Assembly (NCBI RefSeq): GCF_033441515.1
Contig: NZ_JAWQJT010000002.1
Span: forward strand, 2,108,001-2,172,000
Source: Amycolatopsis solani
GTDB lineage: Bacteria > Actinomycetota > Actinomycetes > Mycobacteriales > Pseudonocardiaceae
Direction of reading: 5' to 3'
DNA length: 64,000 nt
Part shown: positions 45,201 to 51,492 of the stretch, piece after piece
Layout: each line of letters begins with the position of its first letter
How positions within the stretch are numbered: position 1 is the first letter of the stretch
Program-made: the position numbers and the translations under genes
Notes under the pieces: model-generated
Databases searched by the model: none
What the model was told of the DNA's origin: nothing
The model's input: the letters and a program-made list of their open reading frames with translations, nothing else

Positions 45201-45533
45201 GATCACCAGCTTGTCCCGCGCCGCGCCGGTGACCGTCTTGTTGCGCGGGCCGGCGACGTAAAAGCCGTCGGCCTTGGCCTTGCGGTTGACCAGGCGCACG
45301 GTCCACTCGATGGTGGCGTCGGCGGCGGTGAGCTCGACCGGCACGCCGTTGTCGTAGCCGAACACCCGGAACCGCGCCGCCTGGCGCTTGATCCGGCACT
45401 GCGCGTCCTTGTACCCGCCCGGCGGCGCGGTGCGGTCCCACGGCCGCTCCGGTCCGATGAAGAACTCGGTGTCGCTGTTCCCGATCCGGGCGATGCCGAT
45501 CGCGGGATGGATGCGGACCTCGGTGATGGCCAT
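42195..45533 (-). CDS. LodA/GoxA-type CTQ oxidase fused to VWA and Ig-like domains
   Basis: A 1112-residue protein without signal peptide. Residues 1-500 are LodA-like: the start ITEVRIHPAIGIARIGNSDT, ENCVGGAFYPGIEAG with Cys359, and PWQSDFYACADHWWPVPRP with Trp424. The 65-residue spacing equals that of the crosslinked Cys516-Trp581 pair of Marinomonas LodA, as I recall it. A linker leads to a VWA domain at about 597-790 with an intact MIDAS (LDKSGSMSQ, Asp604) and VVLTDGIENR. Beta-sandwich regions follow (SGFEPGATVTLVAGLAEAGI), ending in a helical tail. The family oxidises amino acids with release of H2O2. Start ATG 45533 follows GAGAGGGGAA. The fusion to VWA is the striking feature. Confidence 0.88.
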   Translation of the reverse strand: MAITEVRIHPAIGIARIGNSDTEFFIGPERPWDRTAPPGGYKDAQCRIKRQAARFRVFGYDNGVPVELTAADATIEWTVRLVNRKAKADGFYVAGPRNKTVTGAARDKLVIDPGDRVLTGPDQRAVFDTGTFEVPGHAAVTVPLGEARTDDDGHLLVLGGLGGAGAVPANAGFQNFADNDGWYDDVADGPVTATVEIGGQTFTAAGSWVIVGPPKYAPPIDNVLRLWDAVYDAHVTAGNVTAPGTPSYTDDVYPVLQAAVDSGAVDSTGLGHHAFSHPVAGSAAVYNRLLAPAGAGHMPRLYSTSGQLDLRLTPTQLALMQKWSTGTVTADWNPAWGQGPPPSPGITPGGLDKAALENCVGGAFYPGIEAGVLLTDASLYLPVVENDGVPSFRLDHTKVVPGAVTARMAVPWQSDFYACADHWWPVPRPNQVEVPGQGTRDWTRSVAGRPEFVAGKWAKLGFVTRQGTTLVETDRCDTADTSVNLVTPSITFRDVPQGPLGTTRKAARAVVFEVRSTTPVTLTLTAGPADPSLSRYTPVPVSVPPTGGAFTTVRLWLVYAAPNTAHSVTDSVTASCPETGQTWTIPISANSVPRKTVAAALVLDKSGSMSQDRGDGLGSKAQSLREATTTFLDLMLPGDSLSLTAFDDDAKVVRSLTALGDPDDPFDTSRSDVRSAIYGADFNPGGNTSIGDGILAGRGTLAGAGTQVRSLVVLTDGIENRPEYISAVAPAIDETTYAVGLGTAATTSAAALQTISGNHGGYLLITGSALGGDNQFLLKKYFLQILAGVSNAEVVLDPVGSIAYRQVQRVPFTVSDTDHLVDVILTAEDRKRLVFLVETPDGQLIDPAAARALGGTFVVTDQVSFYRLPMPVLADPARPSHPGTWNAVLAYDRRGVDTHGDQDPRRAQRYSVLVHAWSDLSFTAAAHQSGFEPGATVTLVAGLAEAGIPVTAGMSVQAEITRPGGARTTLALTPGDDEFTGSFVATVPGDYGIRVRATGTAGRGHPFARERTLWAGVWRGGDTPPPGGPGDLGGALAEHDRRWCAVLRCVLLTLAGNDRLMERWRELGLDPKEFLKCVELLCDGSAPARLESVPDDVRRLVGELRRTVGDAG

Positions 45534-45609
45534 GGTTTCCCCTCTCCGGTCAGTGCGTCCATGAAGTGCCGGGCGGGCCCCGGAAAATACGTCTCGGTTG
45601 CGGCACGGG

Positions 45610-45628
45610 GGTATCAGCGGATCACCGG
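45610..45628. promoter_or_regulatory. shared element GGTATCAGCGGATCACCGG in the LodA-VWA/holin gap
   Basis: This lies in the 144-bp divergent region between the LodA-VWA and holin-like genes. A related sequence (CCGGTCACGCGTTTGATACC, read on the other strand) occurs at 48139-48158 in the divergent region between the subtilase and CHAT genes. Both carry GGTATCA and ACCGG at nearly equal distance. It may be a common regulator or sigma-factor site. Confidence 0.35.
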
Positions 45629-45677
45629 CACGCTCTGTCCCGGCGAGCACCCGCGTGTGCGGGGGAAAGGAAGGACC

Positions 45678-45902
45678 ATGTGGACTCGCAAGTTCTGGAA
45701 GGACGCCAGCGAGCGCGCCGTGCGCACTGCGGCCGGGGTGGCGGTCGCGACGCTCGGCAGCGGCCTGCTCGTGACCGACTGGGTCACCGCGCTGTCGACG
45801 ACGGGGATGGCCGTGGTCGCCTCCCTGCTGGCTTCGCTGGCGAGCCAGCTGCCGAACCCGGACGGCTCGGCGTCGTTCGTCCCGCCCGGCGGTGGTTCCT
45901 GA
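45678..45902 (+). CDS. r1t-type holin-like small membrane protein
   Basis: A 74-residue protein, MWTRKFWKDASERAVRTAAG followed by two hydrophobic stretches (VAVATLGSGLLV and AVVASLLASLASQL) and a Ser/Gly/Pro tail. The opening TRKFWKDASERAVRT is typical of phage r1t-like holins, which oligomerise in the inner membrane and make holes. No endolysin, tail or other phage gene is nearby, so it is not part of a prophage. ATG 45678 follows GGAAAGGAAGG. It is divergent from the LodA-VWA gene and might let cytosolic proteins or effectors out of the cell. Confidence 0.75.
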   Translation: MWTRKFWKDASERAVRTAAGVAVATLGSGLLVTDWVTALSTTGMAVVASLLASLASQLPNPDGSASFVPPGGGS

Positions 45903-45911
45903 ACCCCGGCC

Positions 45912-46364
45912 TCACACCGTCGTCCACTCCGTGAGCACGACGTGCCCGCCGGCGCTGGTGAAGCACAGCCGGAAAGCGCCGGCGGGTTTCGGCCGGATGG
46001 CGAACCAGCCGAGCTCGTCGACGGGCAGCCGCCGCACCGGGCCCCGCCGCGGGCGGACCTCGATTTCCCCGGCCCGCGGCGGGGCGATCTGGCCGTGCAG
46101 CTCGTCGGCGTCGACCTCGATCCCGATGGTGACTTCGCGCCCGGTGAAGGTGAGCGAGCGCAGCGACGCCGGTTCCGCGCGGGCGCCGGCCGGCGCGGTC
46201 GTCGCCGAATCTTCGGTCAGCGTCGCCAGTTCCCCGTCGAGGCCACGCCATTCCAGCGCCGCCTTCCCGGTTTCGCTGAACCAGGCGGGGACCTCGGCTT
46301 CGGCCTGAAGCGCGGCACGCAGGTCGGCCAGCAGCTCTTCGTCGCTTTCCCACTGTTCCGCCAT
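45912..46364 (-). CDS. small beta-rich protein coupled to the sigma factor
   Basis: A 150-residue soluble protein. The N-terminal 45 residues are acidic and helical (ESDEELLADLRAALQAEAEV, then a tail including AALEWRGLDGELATLTEDSA). The C-terminal part is beta-rich (GREVTIGIEVDADELHGQIA, VRRLPVDELGWFAI) and looks like a carboxypeptidase-regulatory or transthyretin-like sandwich. Similar proteins accompany sigma factors and CHAT or subtilase genes in other actinomycetes, as far as I recall. It starts 4 bp after the sigma factor gene, where an anti-sigma factor would normally be, so it may take that role. Confidence 0.65.
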   Translation of the reverse strand: MAEQWESDEELLADLRAALQAEAEVPAWFSETGKAALEWRGLDGELATLTEDSATTAPAGARAEPASLRSLTFTGREVTIGIEVDADELHGQIAPPRAGEIEVRPRRGPVRRLPVDELGWFAIRPKPAGAFRLCFTSAGGHVVLTEWTTV

Positions 46365-46368
46365 CGCG

Positions 46369-46935
46369 TCACGCTTCCGGAGCGGTCACGTACGGCGCGA
46401 GCGGTGCGCTGCGCCGGAGCGCGTCCAGGCACCGCAGGCGGGTGGGGCCGATCCCGCCGACGCGCATGTCGAGCCGGTCCGAAATCTCGGTGTAGGAGGG
46501 CCGCGGCTCGCTGAACAACAGCGTCAGCAGCCGGCGGCACCGGTCGGACAGCCCGGCGAACGCCTCGCGCAGCGCGAGGTACTGCTCCTGCTTGAGGACT
46601 TCGGCGTCGGCCGCGAGACCGTCTTCGCCGGGGAACCGGTCGTCCGCCACGAGGACCTGCCCGCGCCGTCCGCTGACCACGCGCAGGCATTCCCGCCGGG
46701 TGACCGTGACGAGCCAGCCGGGCAGCGCGGCCGGCTCGCGGAGGCTGCCGAGTCCTTCGACCAGCCGCAGCCAGACGTTCGACCCGGCCTCCTCCGCGTC
46801 GGCCCGGGAGAGATCGTGGCGGCGGCACACCGACCACACCAGCGGCGCGAACCGGTCCACCAGCGCGTTCCACGCTTCTTGATCGCCGTCCCGCGCTCGC
46901 TTCACCAGCGCGGTCACTCCCGGGTCGTCGCGCAT
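46369..46935 (-). CDS. ECF-type sigma-70 family factor
   Basis: A 188-residue sigma factor. Region 2 is seen in NALVDRFAPLVWSVCRRHDLSR and the following LPGWLVTVTRREC, region 4 in PSYTEISDRLDMRVGGIGPTRLRCLDALRR, with the GIGPTR form typical of a particular ECF group. ATG 46935 follows GGAGG; the longer open frame upstream lacks a ribosome site. It lies 13 bp after the subtilase stop and 4 bp before the beta-rich gene in one operon. No zinc-finger anti-sigma gene is present, so control may be proteolytic. Confidence 0.86.
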   Translation of the reverse strand: MRDDPGVTALVKRARDGDQEAWNALVDRFAPLVWSVCRRHDLSRADAEEAGSNVWLRLVEGLGSLREPAALPGWLVTVTRRECLRVVSGRRGQVLVADDRFPGEDGLAADAEVLKQEQYLALREAFAGLSDRCRRLLTLLFSEPRPSYTEISDRLDMRVGGIGPTRLRCLDALRRSAPLAPYVTAPEA

Positions 46936-46948
46936 GCGGTCCTCCGGG

Positions 46949-48094
46949 TCAGGTCGGGCGGTGTGCCGTCGCGATCGGGCCACGCAGCACCGCCAGCACC
47001 GCCTTGTGCGGTTCCTTGCGGTACTTCCTCAGCTGGTCGGCCACGGCGCCGCTGACGCTCGCCGCCGCGAACGAGGTCCCGCTCCAGGTCGCCTGCCCGG
47101 TGAAGGCGGTGATCCCGCGGGACAGCCGGACGGGACCGTCCAGGTAGAACCCGTCGACGTCGGTCCCGTCCGCGATCATCTCGACCCACGGGCGGTCGAC
47201 GACCGCGAACGAAGCCTCGGTGCTGACGGCCTCGACGTCGGTCATCGCCGCGGGCCAGATGGCCAGCGGCGGGCTCGGCAGGTGCCCGCGGTTGCCCGCC
47301 GCGGCCACCACGATCACGTCCGGGTGGGCGGCCCTGACCTTGTCGATCGCCCGCCGGAGGGCCAGCGGCGGCTGCGCGTCGTCGGTCCTGGTCCCGAAGG
47401 AGAGGTTGAGGACGTCGATCGGGGTGTCGGCGAATTCGGCGATCTTCCGGGCGGTCTCCCACACCGAATTGCGGCCGGTGCCCGTGTCGAGCCCGGCTTT
47501 GACGACGATGTGCGCGTCCGGGGCTTCCTCGTGGATCTTCGCCACGACGAAGGTCGAATGCCCGGCCAGCGGGTCGTAGTGCCCGTTCGCGTCCGGCGAC
47601 GGCCCCTCCCCCGCCGTCACGATCTCTTCGGTGAACTGCGGCAGCCGGAAGAATGGCGTGTCGACCACGCCGACCCGGATGCTGTCACTGGTTTGCACAC
47701 CGGGCGTGAACGACGGTTCTTCTTCCAGGGGAATCGGGTCCGCGTACCCTTTGTGCTGCGGGTAACCGATGAAGGTGTCGCGATTCTTGCCGGCCACGGG
47801 GATCCGGCCCGCTTCGGCCGCGAACCGGACGCGCAGGTCGTAGAGCAGGACGTCGATGTCGCCGAAGAGGCGGTCGGTCCGCTTTTCGAGCATCTCGATT
47901 TCGTTGCGGTAGCCGTATTTCGCCCGTTCGGCGTACGCGGGCAGATCCGTCAGGTCCTTGATCAACGTCAGCCGCAGCCGCTCGTCCTCCTCGGCCGAAG
48001 TGGTGCCGTTGCCCCACAATCCCCATTCCGAAAGTTTTTCTTTGACCTGACTGAAGCCGTTCGAGTCGACGATCAGTTCGTCCTGTTGTGCCAT
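46949..48094 (-). CDS. cytosolic subtilisin-like serine protease (S8)
   Basis: A 381-residue protease without signal peptide. About 130 N-terminal residues of helical character precede the S8 domain. The catalytic triad is Asp145 (VGVVDTPFF), His179 (DPLAGHSTFVVAKI) and Ser341 (WSGTSFAAASVSG), with the oxyanion Asn268 in VVAAAGNRGH. It should act inside the cell, unlike most subtilases. It is first in an operon with the sigma factor and its partner, and divergent from the TPR-CHAT protease. A signalling or effector-processing role is more likely than nutrition. Confidence 0.88.
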   Translation of the reverse strand: MAQQDELIVDSNGFSQVKEKLSEWGLWGNGTTSAEEDERLRLTLIKDLTDLPAYAERAKYGYRNEIEMLEKRTDRLFGDIDVLLYDLRVRFAAEAGRIPVAGKNRDTFIGYPQHKGYADPIPLEEEPSFTPGVQTSDSIRVGVVDTPFFRLPQFTEEIVTAGEGPSPDANGHYDPLAGHSTFVVAKIHEEAPDAHIVVKAGLDTGTGRNSVWETARKIAEFADTPIDVLNLSFGTRTDDAQPPLALRRAIDKVRAAHPDVIVVAAAGNRGHLPSPPLAIWPAAMTDVEAVSTEASFAVVDRPWVEMIADGTDVDGFYLDGPVRLSRGITAFTGQATWSGTSFAAASVSGAVADQLRKYRKEPHKAVLAVLRGPIATAHRPT

Positions 48095-48138
48095 GATCCA
48101 GCCTTCCCGGCGTCGAGTACCGATATCCGACGGTGGCA

Positions 48139-48158
48139 CCGGTCACGCGTTTGATACC
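48139..48158. promoter_or_regulatory. shared element CCGGTCACGCGTTTGATACC in the S8/CHAT gap
   Basis: This lies in the 116-bp divergent region between the subtilase and CHAT genes and is the counterpart of the element at 45610-45628, in opposite orientation. Two copies are too few to define a consensus. Confidence 0.35.
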
Positions 48159-48210
48159 AACACCGGGAAACTGTTCCAGGTACCGCCGAAACGGGGCATG
48201 CTTTTCAGCC

Positions 48211-51200
48211 ATGAGGGGATCGTCCGCACTCGAAGAAGCGCTCGCGGCTCTACGCCGCGCGGACACCGACGCCGGCCGGGCCGCACCCGCCGCCGAGCGC
48301 GCGCTCCGGCGCGCGACGGCCGAAGCGGACCCCGCGGCGGCCTCGATCGCCGAGCGGGCCTGGGGCCGGGCGAACCTGCAGTGCGGCGACGTCGACAGCG
48401 CGATCCGGCACCTCCGGCGCGCGCTCGCACTGGCGTCGGACGCGGGCTCGCCGGTGCTGGCGGGCGAGGCCCGCATCCCCCTCGCCGCGGCGTTGGTCCA
48501 GCGGGGGAAACCCGACGAAGCCCTGTCCGAGATCGACACCGCGGTCCCGCAGCTCGACGCGGCCGGCAGCGCGCGGGCGAGGGCCCAGCGCGCCGACCTC
48601 CTGCACCAGATCGGGCGGCTCGGCCACGCCCGCGCCGAGTACGAGGCGGCGATCCCGGCGCTCCGCCGGGCGGGCGACACGCTGAACCTGCAGCGCGCGC
48701 TGGTCAACCGCGGCATCTTCCACACCGAGCGGCACGACTTCGCCGCCGCGGAGGCGGACCTGCGGGAAGCGGACGGCCTCGCCCGCGCACTGGGCCGCGG
48801 CCTGGCGGTCGGCATCATCGCCGAGAACCTCGGCTTCCTCGAGACCCTCCGCGGCGACGTCCCGGCGGCCCTCGCCCACCTCGGCCGCGCGGAGCGCATC
48901 ATCGGCGACCGCGGCGGCCAGCTCGGCCCGGTGCACTCCGACCAGGCGGAACTGCTCCTGTCGGTGGGCGCCCGCGTCGAGGCAGCCGCGGCGGCCGAGC
49001 GAGCGGTCCACGCGTTCACGCGCGAACGCCGCCGGTTGCTCGTCCCGGGCGCGCGCCTGTTACTGGCCCAGGCAGCACACCTGGGCGGAGATTGGCCGAC
49101 GGCGGAGCACCAGGCCCGGCGCGCCCACCGCGAGTTCACCAGGCAGGACCGCCGCGAGTGGGCCGAGCTCGCCTGGCTCGCGGTGCTGAAGGCCCGCTTA
49201 GCCGCCGATGCCCAGGACGCACTTTCACGTGAAAGTGCGGCTTCGCCGCTCTCGCGGGAAGGTGCCGGGGCGCCGCCCGCGCCGGAAAGTGCCGGGCCGC
49301 CGCTCACCCGGAAAGGCGTCGGACCGCCGCCTGCCCTGGAAGGCGCGGGGTCGCCGCTCGCCCATAAAGGCGCCGAGGCGCCACTTTCACGTGAAAGCGC
49401 GGGTTCGCCGCCCGCGCCGGAAAGTGCCGGGCCGCCGCTCACCCGGGGAGGCAGCGGGCCGCCGCCCGCCCGGGAAGGCGCGGGGTCGCCGCCCGCCCGG
49501 GAAGGCGCGGGGTCGCCGCTCTCGCGGGAAGGTGCGGGGGCGCCGCTCCTAAGCGAAAGCGCCGGGACGCCGCTCGCCCAGAAAGGTGCCGGAGCGCCAC
49601 TCTCCAGCGAAAGCCCCGGCTCGCCGCTCGCCCAGAAAGGTGCCGGGGCGCCACTTTCACGTGAAAGCGCCGGGCCGCCGCTCGGCCGGGAGGGCGCTGG
49701 GCCACCGCTCGACCAGGAAGGCGCCGGGCCGCCGCCCGCGCGGGAAAGCGCCGGGCCGCCGCCCGCCTGGAAAGGCGCCGAGCCGCCGCCCGCCCGGGAA
49801 GGCGCTGGGCCGCCGCTCGACCGGGAAGGCGTCGGGGTCAGGCTCGCACTTTCACGTGAAAGTGCGGGGGTTGGGCGCCGGGCGCGGGTGAGGGCCGCGC
49901 GGGCCGCCGCCATGGTCGGGGTGCTCTCCTCCGCCGGGTGGCCCGCCGCCGCGCTGGAAGCGCGGCTCGTCGCCGCCAGGCTGGCCGAAGACGGGGGTGA
50001 CCACGACGGTGCCGTCGCCCACCTCCGTGCCGCCGCGGCCGGGACCACCCGCGGTGGCCCCGCCGCCTTGCGGGCGCGGCGGTGGTACGCCCGGTCGGTG
50101 CTGGCCCGGAGCGCGGGAGACAGCCGGGCCGCCACGCGCGCGGTCCGGGCCGGGCTGCGGATCCTCGACGAGCACGCCAGTGCGCTCGGCGCCACCGACC
50201 TGCGGGCGCGCTCGGCCGCGCACCGGGCCGAGCTCAGCGAGCTCGGCCTGCGCATCGCGCTCGAATCGGGCCGCCCGGCGCGGGTTTTCGAGTGGGCCGA
50301 GCGGGGCCGCGCGAACCGGCTCGCGAACCGGCCGCTGCGCCCGCCCGAAGACCCGGAGCTGGTCGCGCTGCTCGCGGAACTGCGGGGGACGCTCGCCCGA
50401 CTGCCGGGCGGCCACGGCGCGGACCGCGCCCGGCAAGCCCTGCTGGAACGGCAGATCCGCGACCGGGCCCGGCTCAGCCCGGGCGCGCCGCGGCCGCCGG
50501 TCCGCCCGGTGAAGCCGGCGGACCTCGCGCTCGGGGACGCCGCACTGGTCGAATTCGTCCAGCTGAACGGCACTTTGCACGCGCTGAGCCTCGTCGACGG
50601 CGTGCTCCGGCTGCGCCTGGTCGGCGCCACCGCGGCGGTGGCGTCGTCCGTCGACCGGATCACCTTCGCCCTGCGCCGACTGGCCCACCGCACCGCGCCC
50701 GCCGCCGTCCGGGCGGCCGCGCGGCAGCTACTACGCGCCACCGCCGCGACGCTCGACGACGTGCTGCTGCGCGCGTTCCCGGAGCTCGGCGGCCGCCAGC
50801 TCGTGGTGGTGCCGACAGGCCCGCTTCACAGCGTGCCGTGGTCGGTGCTGCCGTCGTGTTCCGGGCGGCCGGTGACCGTGTCGCCGTCGGCGACCCTGTG
50901 GCATTCCGCGGCGGCCCGCCGTTCAGCGGGACTCGGCGCGGTCAGCGTCGCCGCCGGGCCGGAGCTGCGCGGCGCTTACGAGGAGGCGCAGGCGGTCGCG
51001 GCGCTGCACGGCACCACCCCGCTCGTCGGCGACGCCGCCACCGTCGAAGCCGTGCTCAAAGCGGTCGCCACCGCCGACGTCCTGCACCTGGCCGCGCACG
51101 GCAGGCTCGCCGTGGACCAGCCGCTGCTGTCCGATCTCCGGCTGCACGACGGGCCACTCGTGGTGCACGACCTCGAACAGCTCGACCGCGCCCCGCGCAC

Positions 51201-51489
51201 GGTCGTGCTGGCGTCCTGCGACAGCGGGCGCTCCGTCGTGTGCACCGGCGACGAACTCCTCGGCCTCAGCGCGACCTTCATGGCGCTCGGCACGGCGCAG
51301 CTGGTCGCGTCCGTCGTTCCCGTGCCGGACAGGGAGACCACCCCGCTGATGATCGCCTTCCACCGGAACCTCGCCGCCGGTCAGCCACCCGCCGTCGCGC
51401 TCGCGACCGCCCAGGAATCCTTCCGCGACGACGAAACGGGGTCCTTCGTCGCGGCGGCCGGCTTCAGCTGCCTCGGCGCGGGGCACTGA
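48211..51489 (+). CDS. TPR-CHAT caspase-like protease with expanded nonapeptide linker
   Basis: A 1092-residue cytosolic protein. Residues about 10-335 are TPR-like repeats (LGHARAEYEAAIPALRRAGD). Residues about 337-550 are a low-complexity linker of about 21 nonapeptides of form x-P-L/P-x-x-E/K-G/S-A-G. More TPR-like helices follow, then the C-terminal CHAT domain with the catalytic His963 in DVLHLAAHGRLA and Cys1003 in TVVLASCDSGRS, and ELLGLSATFMALGTAQLVASVV. CHAT proteases are caspase-like and often activated by sensors in conflict systems. The ribosome site before ATG 48211 is weak. The LodA-like gene starts 3 bp after its stop, so both are co-translated. Confidence 0.88.
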   Translation: MRGSSALEEALAALRRADTDAGRAAPAAERALRRATAEADPAAASIAERAWGRANLQCGDVDSAIRHLRRALALASDAGSPVLAGEARIPLAAALVQRGKPDEALSEIDTAVPQLDAAGSARARAQRADLLHQIGRLGHARAEYEAAIPALRRAGDTLNLQRALVNRGIFHTERHDFAAAEADLREADGLARALGRGLAVGIIAENLGFLETLRGDVPAALAHLGRAERIIGDRGGQLGPVHSDQAELLLSVGARVEAAAAAERAVHAFTRERRRLLVPGARLLLAQAAHLGGDWPTAEHQARRAHREFTRQDRREWAELAWLAVLKARLAADAQDALSRESAASPLSREGAGAPPAPESAGPPLTRKGVGPPPALEGAGSPLAHKGAEAPLSRESAGSPPAPESAGPPLTRGGSGPPPAREGAGSPPAREGAGSPLSREGAGAPLLSESAGTPLAQKGAGAPLSSESPGSPLAQKGAGAPLSRESAGPPLGREGAGPPLDQEGAGPPPARESAGPPPAWKGAEPPPAREGAGPPLDREGVGVRLALSRESAGVGRRARVRAARAAAMVGVLSSAGWPAAALEARLVAARLAEDGGDHDGAVAHLRAAAAGTTRGGPAALRARRWYARSVLARSAGDSRAATRAVRAGLRILDEHASALGATDLRARSAAHRAELSELGLRIALESGRPARVFEWAERGRANRLANRPLRPPEDPELVALLAELRGTLARLPGGHGADRARQALLERQIRDRARLSPGAPRPPVRPVKPADLALGDAALVEFVQLNGTLHALSLVDGVLRLRLVGATAAVASSVDRITFALRRLAHRTAPAAVRAAARQLLRATAATLDDVLLRAFPELGGRQLVVVPTGPLHSVPWSVLPSCSGRPVTVSPSATLWHSAAARRSAGLGAVSVAAGPELRGAYEEAQAVAALHGTTPLVGDAATVEAVLKAVATADVLHLAAHGRLAVDQPLLSDLRLHDGPLVVHDLEQLDRAPRTVVLASCDSGRSVVCTGDELLGLSATFMALGTAQLVASVVPVPDRETTPLMIAFHRNLAAGQPPAVALATAQESFRDDETGSFVAAAGFSCLGAGH
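49219..49865. repeat. 27-bp tandem repeats bracketed by 20-bp palindromes inside the CHAT gene
   Basis: GCACTTTCACGTGAAAGTGC occurs as a perfect palindrome at 49219-49238 and again at 49846-49865, exactly bounding an in-frame array of about 21 copies of a 27-bp unit. Its 14-bp core CTTTCACGTGAAAG also occurs at 49384-49397 and 49654-49667. The arrangement suggests that an intergenic-type palindromic element entered the gene and was amplified with adjoining sequence. Confidence 0.85.
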
Positions 51490-51492
51490 GCC

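Noticed and set aside
42159..45677. Very long plus-strand frame leading into the holin-like gene
   Set aside because: It is antisense to the LodA-VWA gene. Only the last 75 codons after ATG 45678, with its own ribosome site, are coding.
45678..45902. Prophage remnant around the holin-like gene
   Set aside because: No integrase, terminase, capsid, tail or endolysin genes and no att-like repeats are visible within the window.
47685..50741. Minus-strand open frame of about 1000 codons across the CHAT gene
   Set aside because: It is Ser/Arg/Pro-rich shadow sequence made of the complement of the repeat linker and CHAT domain, while the plus frame carries His963 and Cys1003 motifs.
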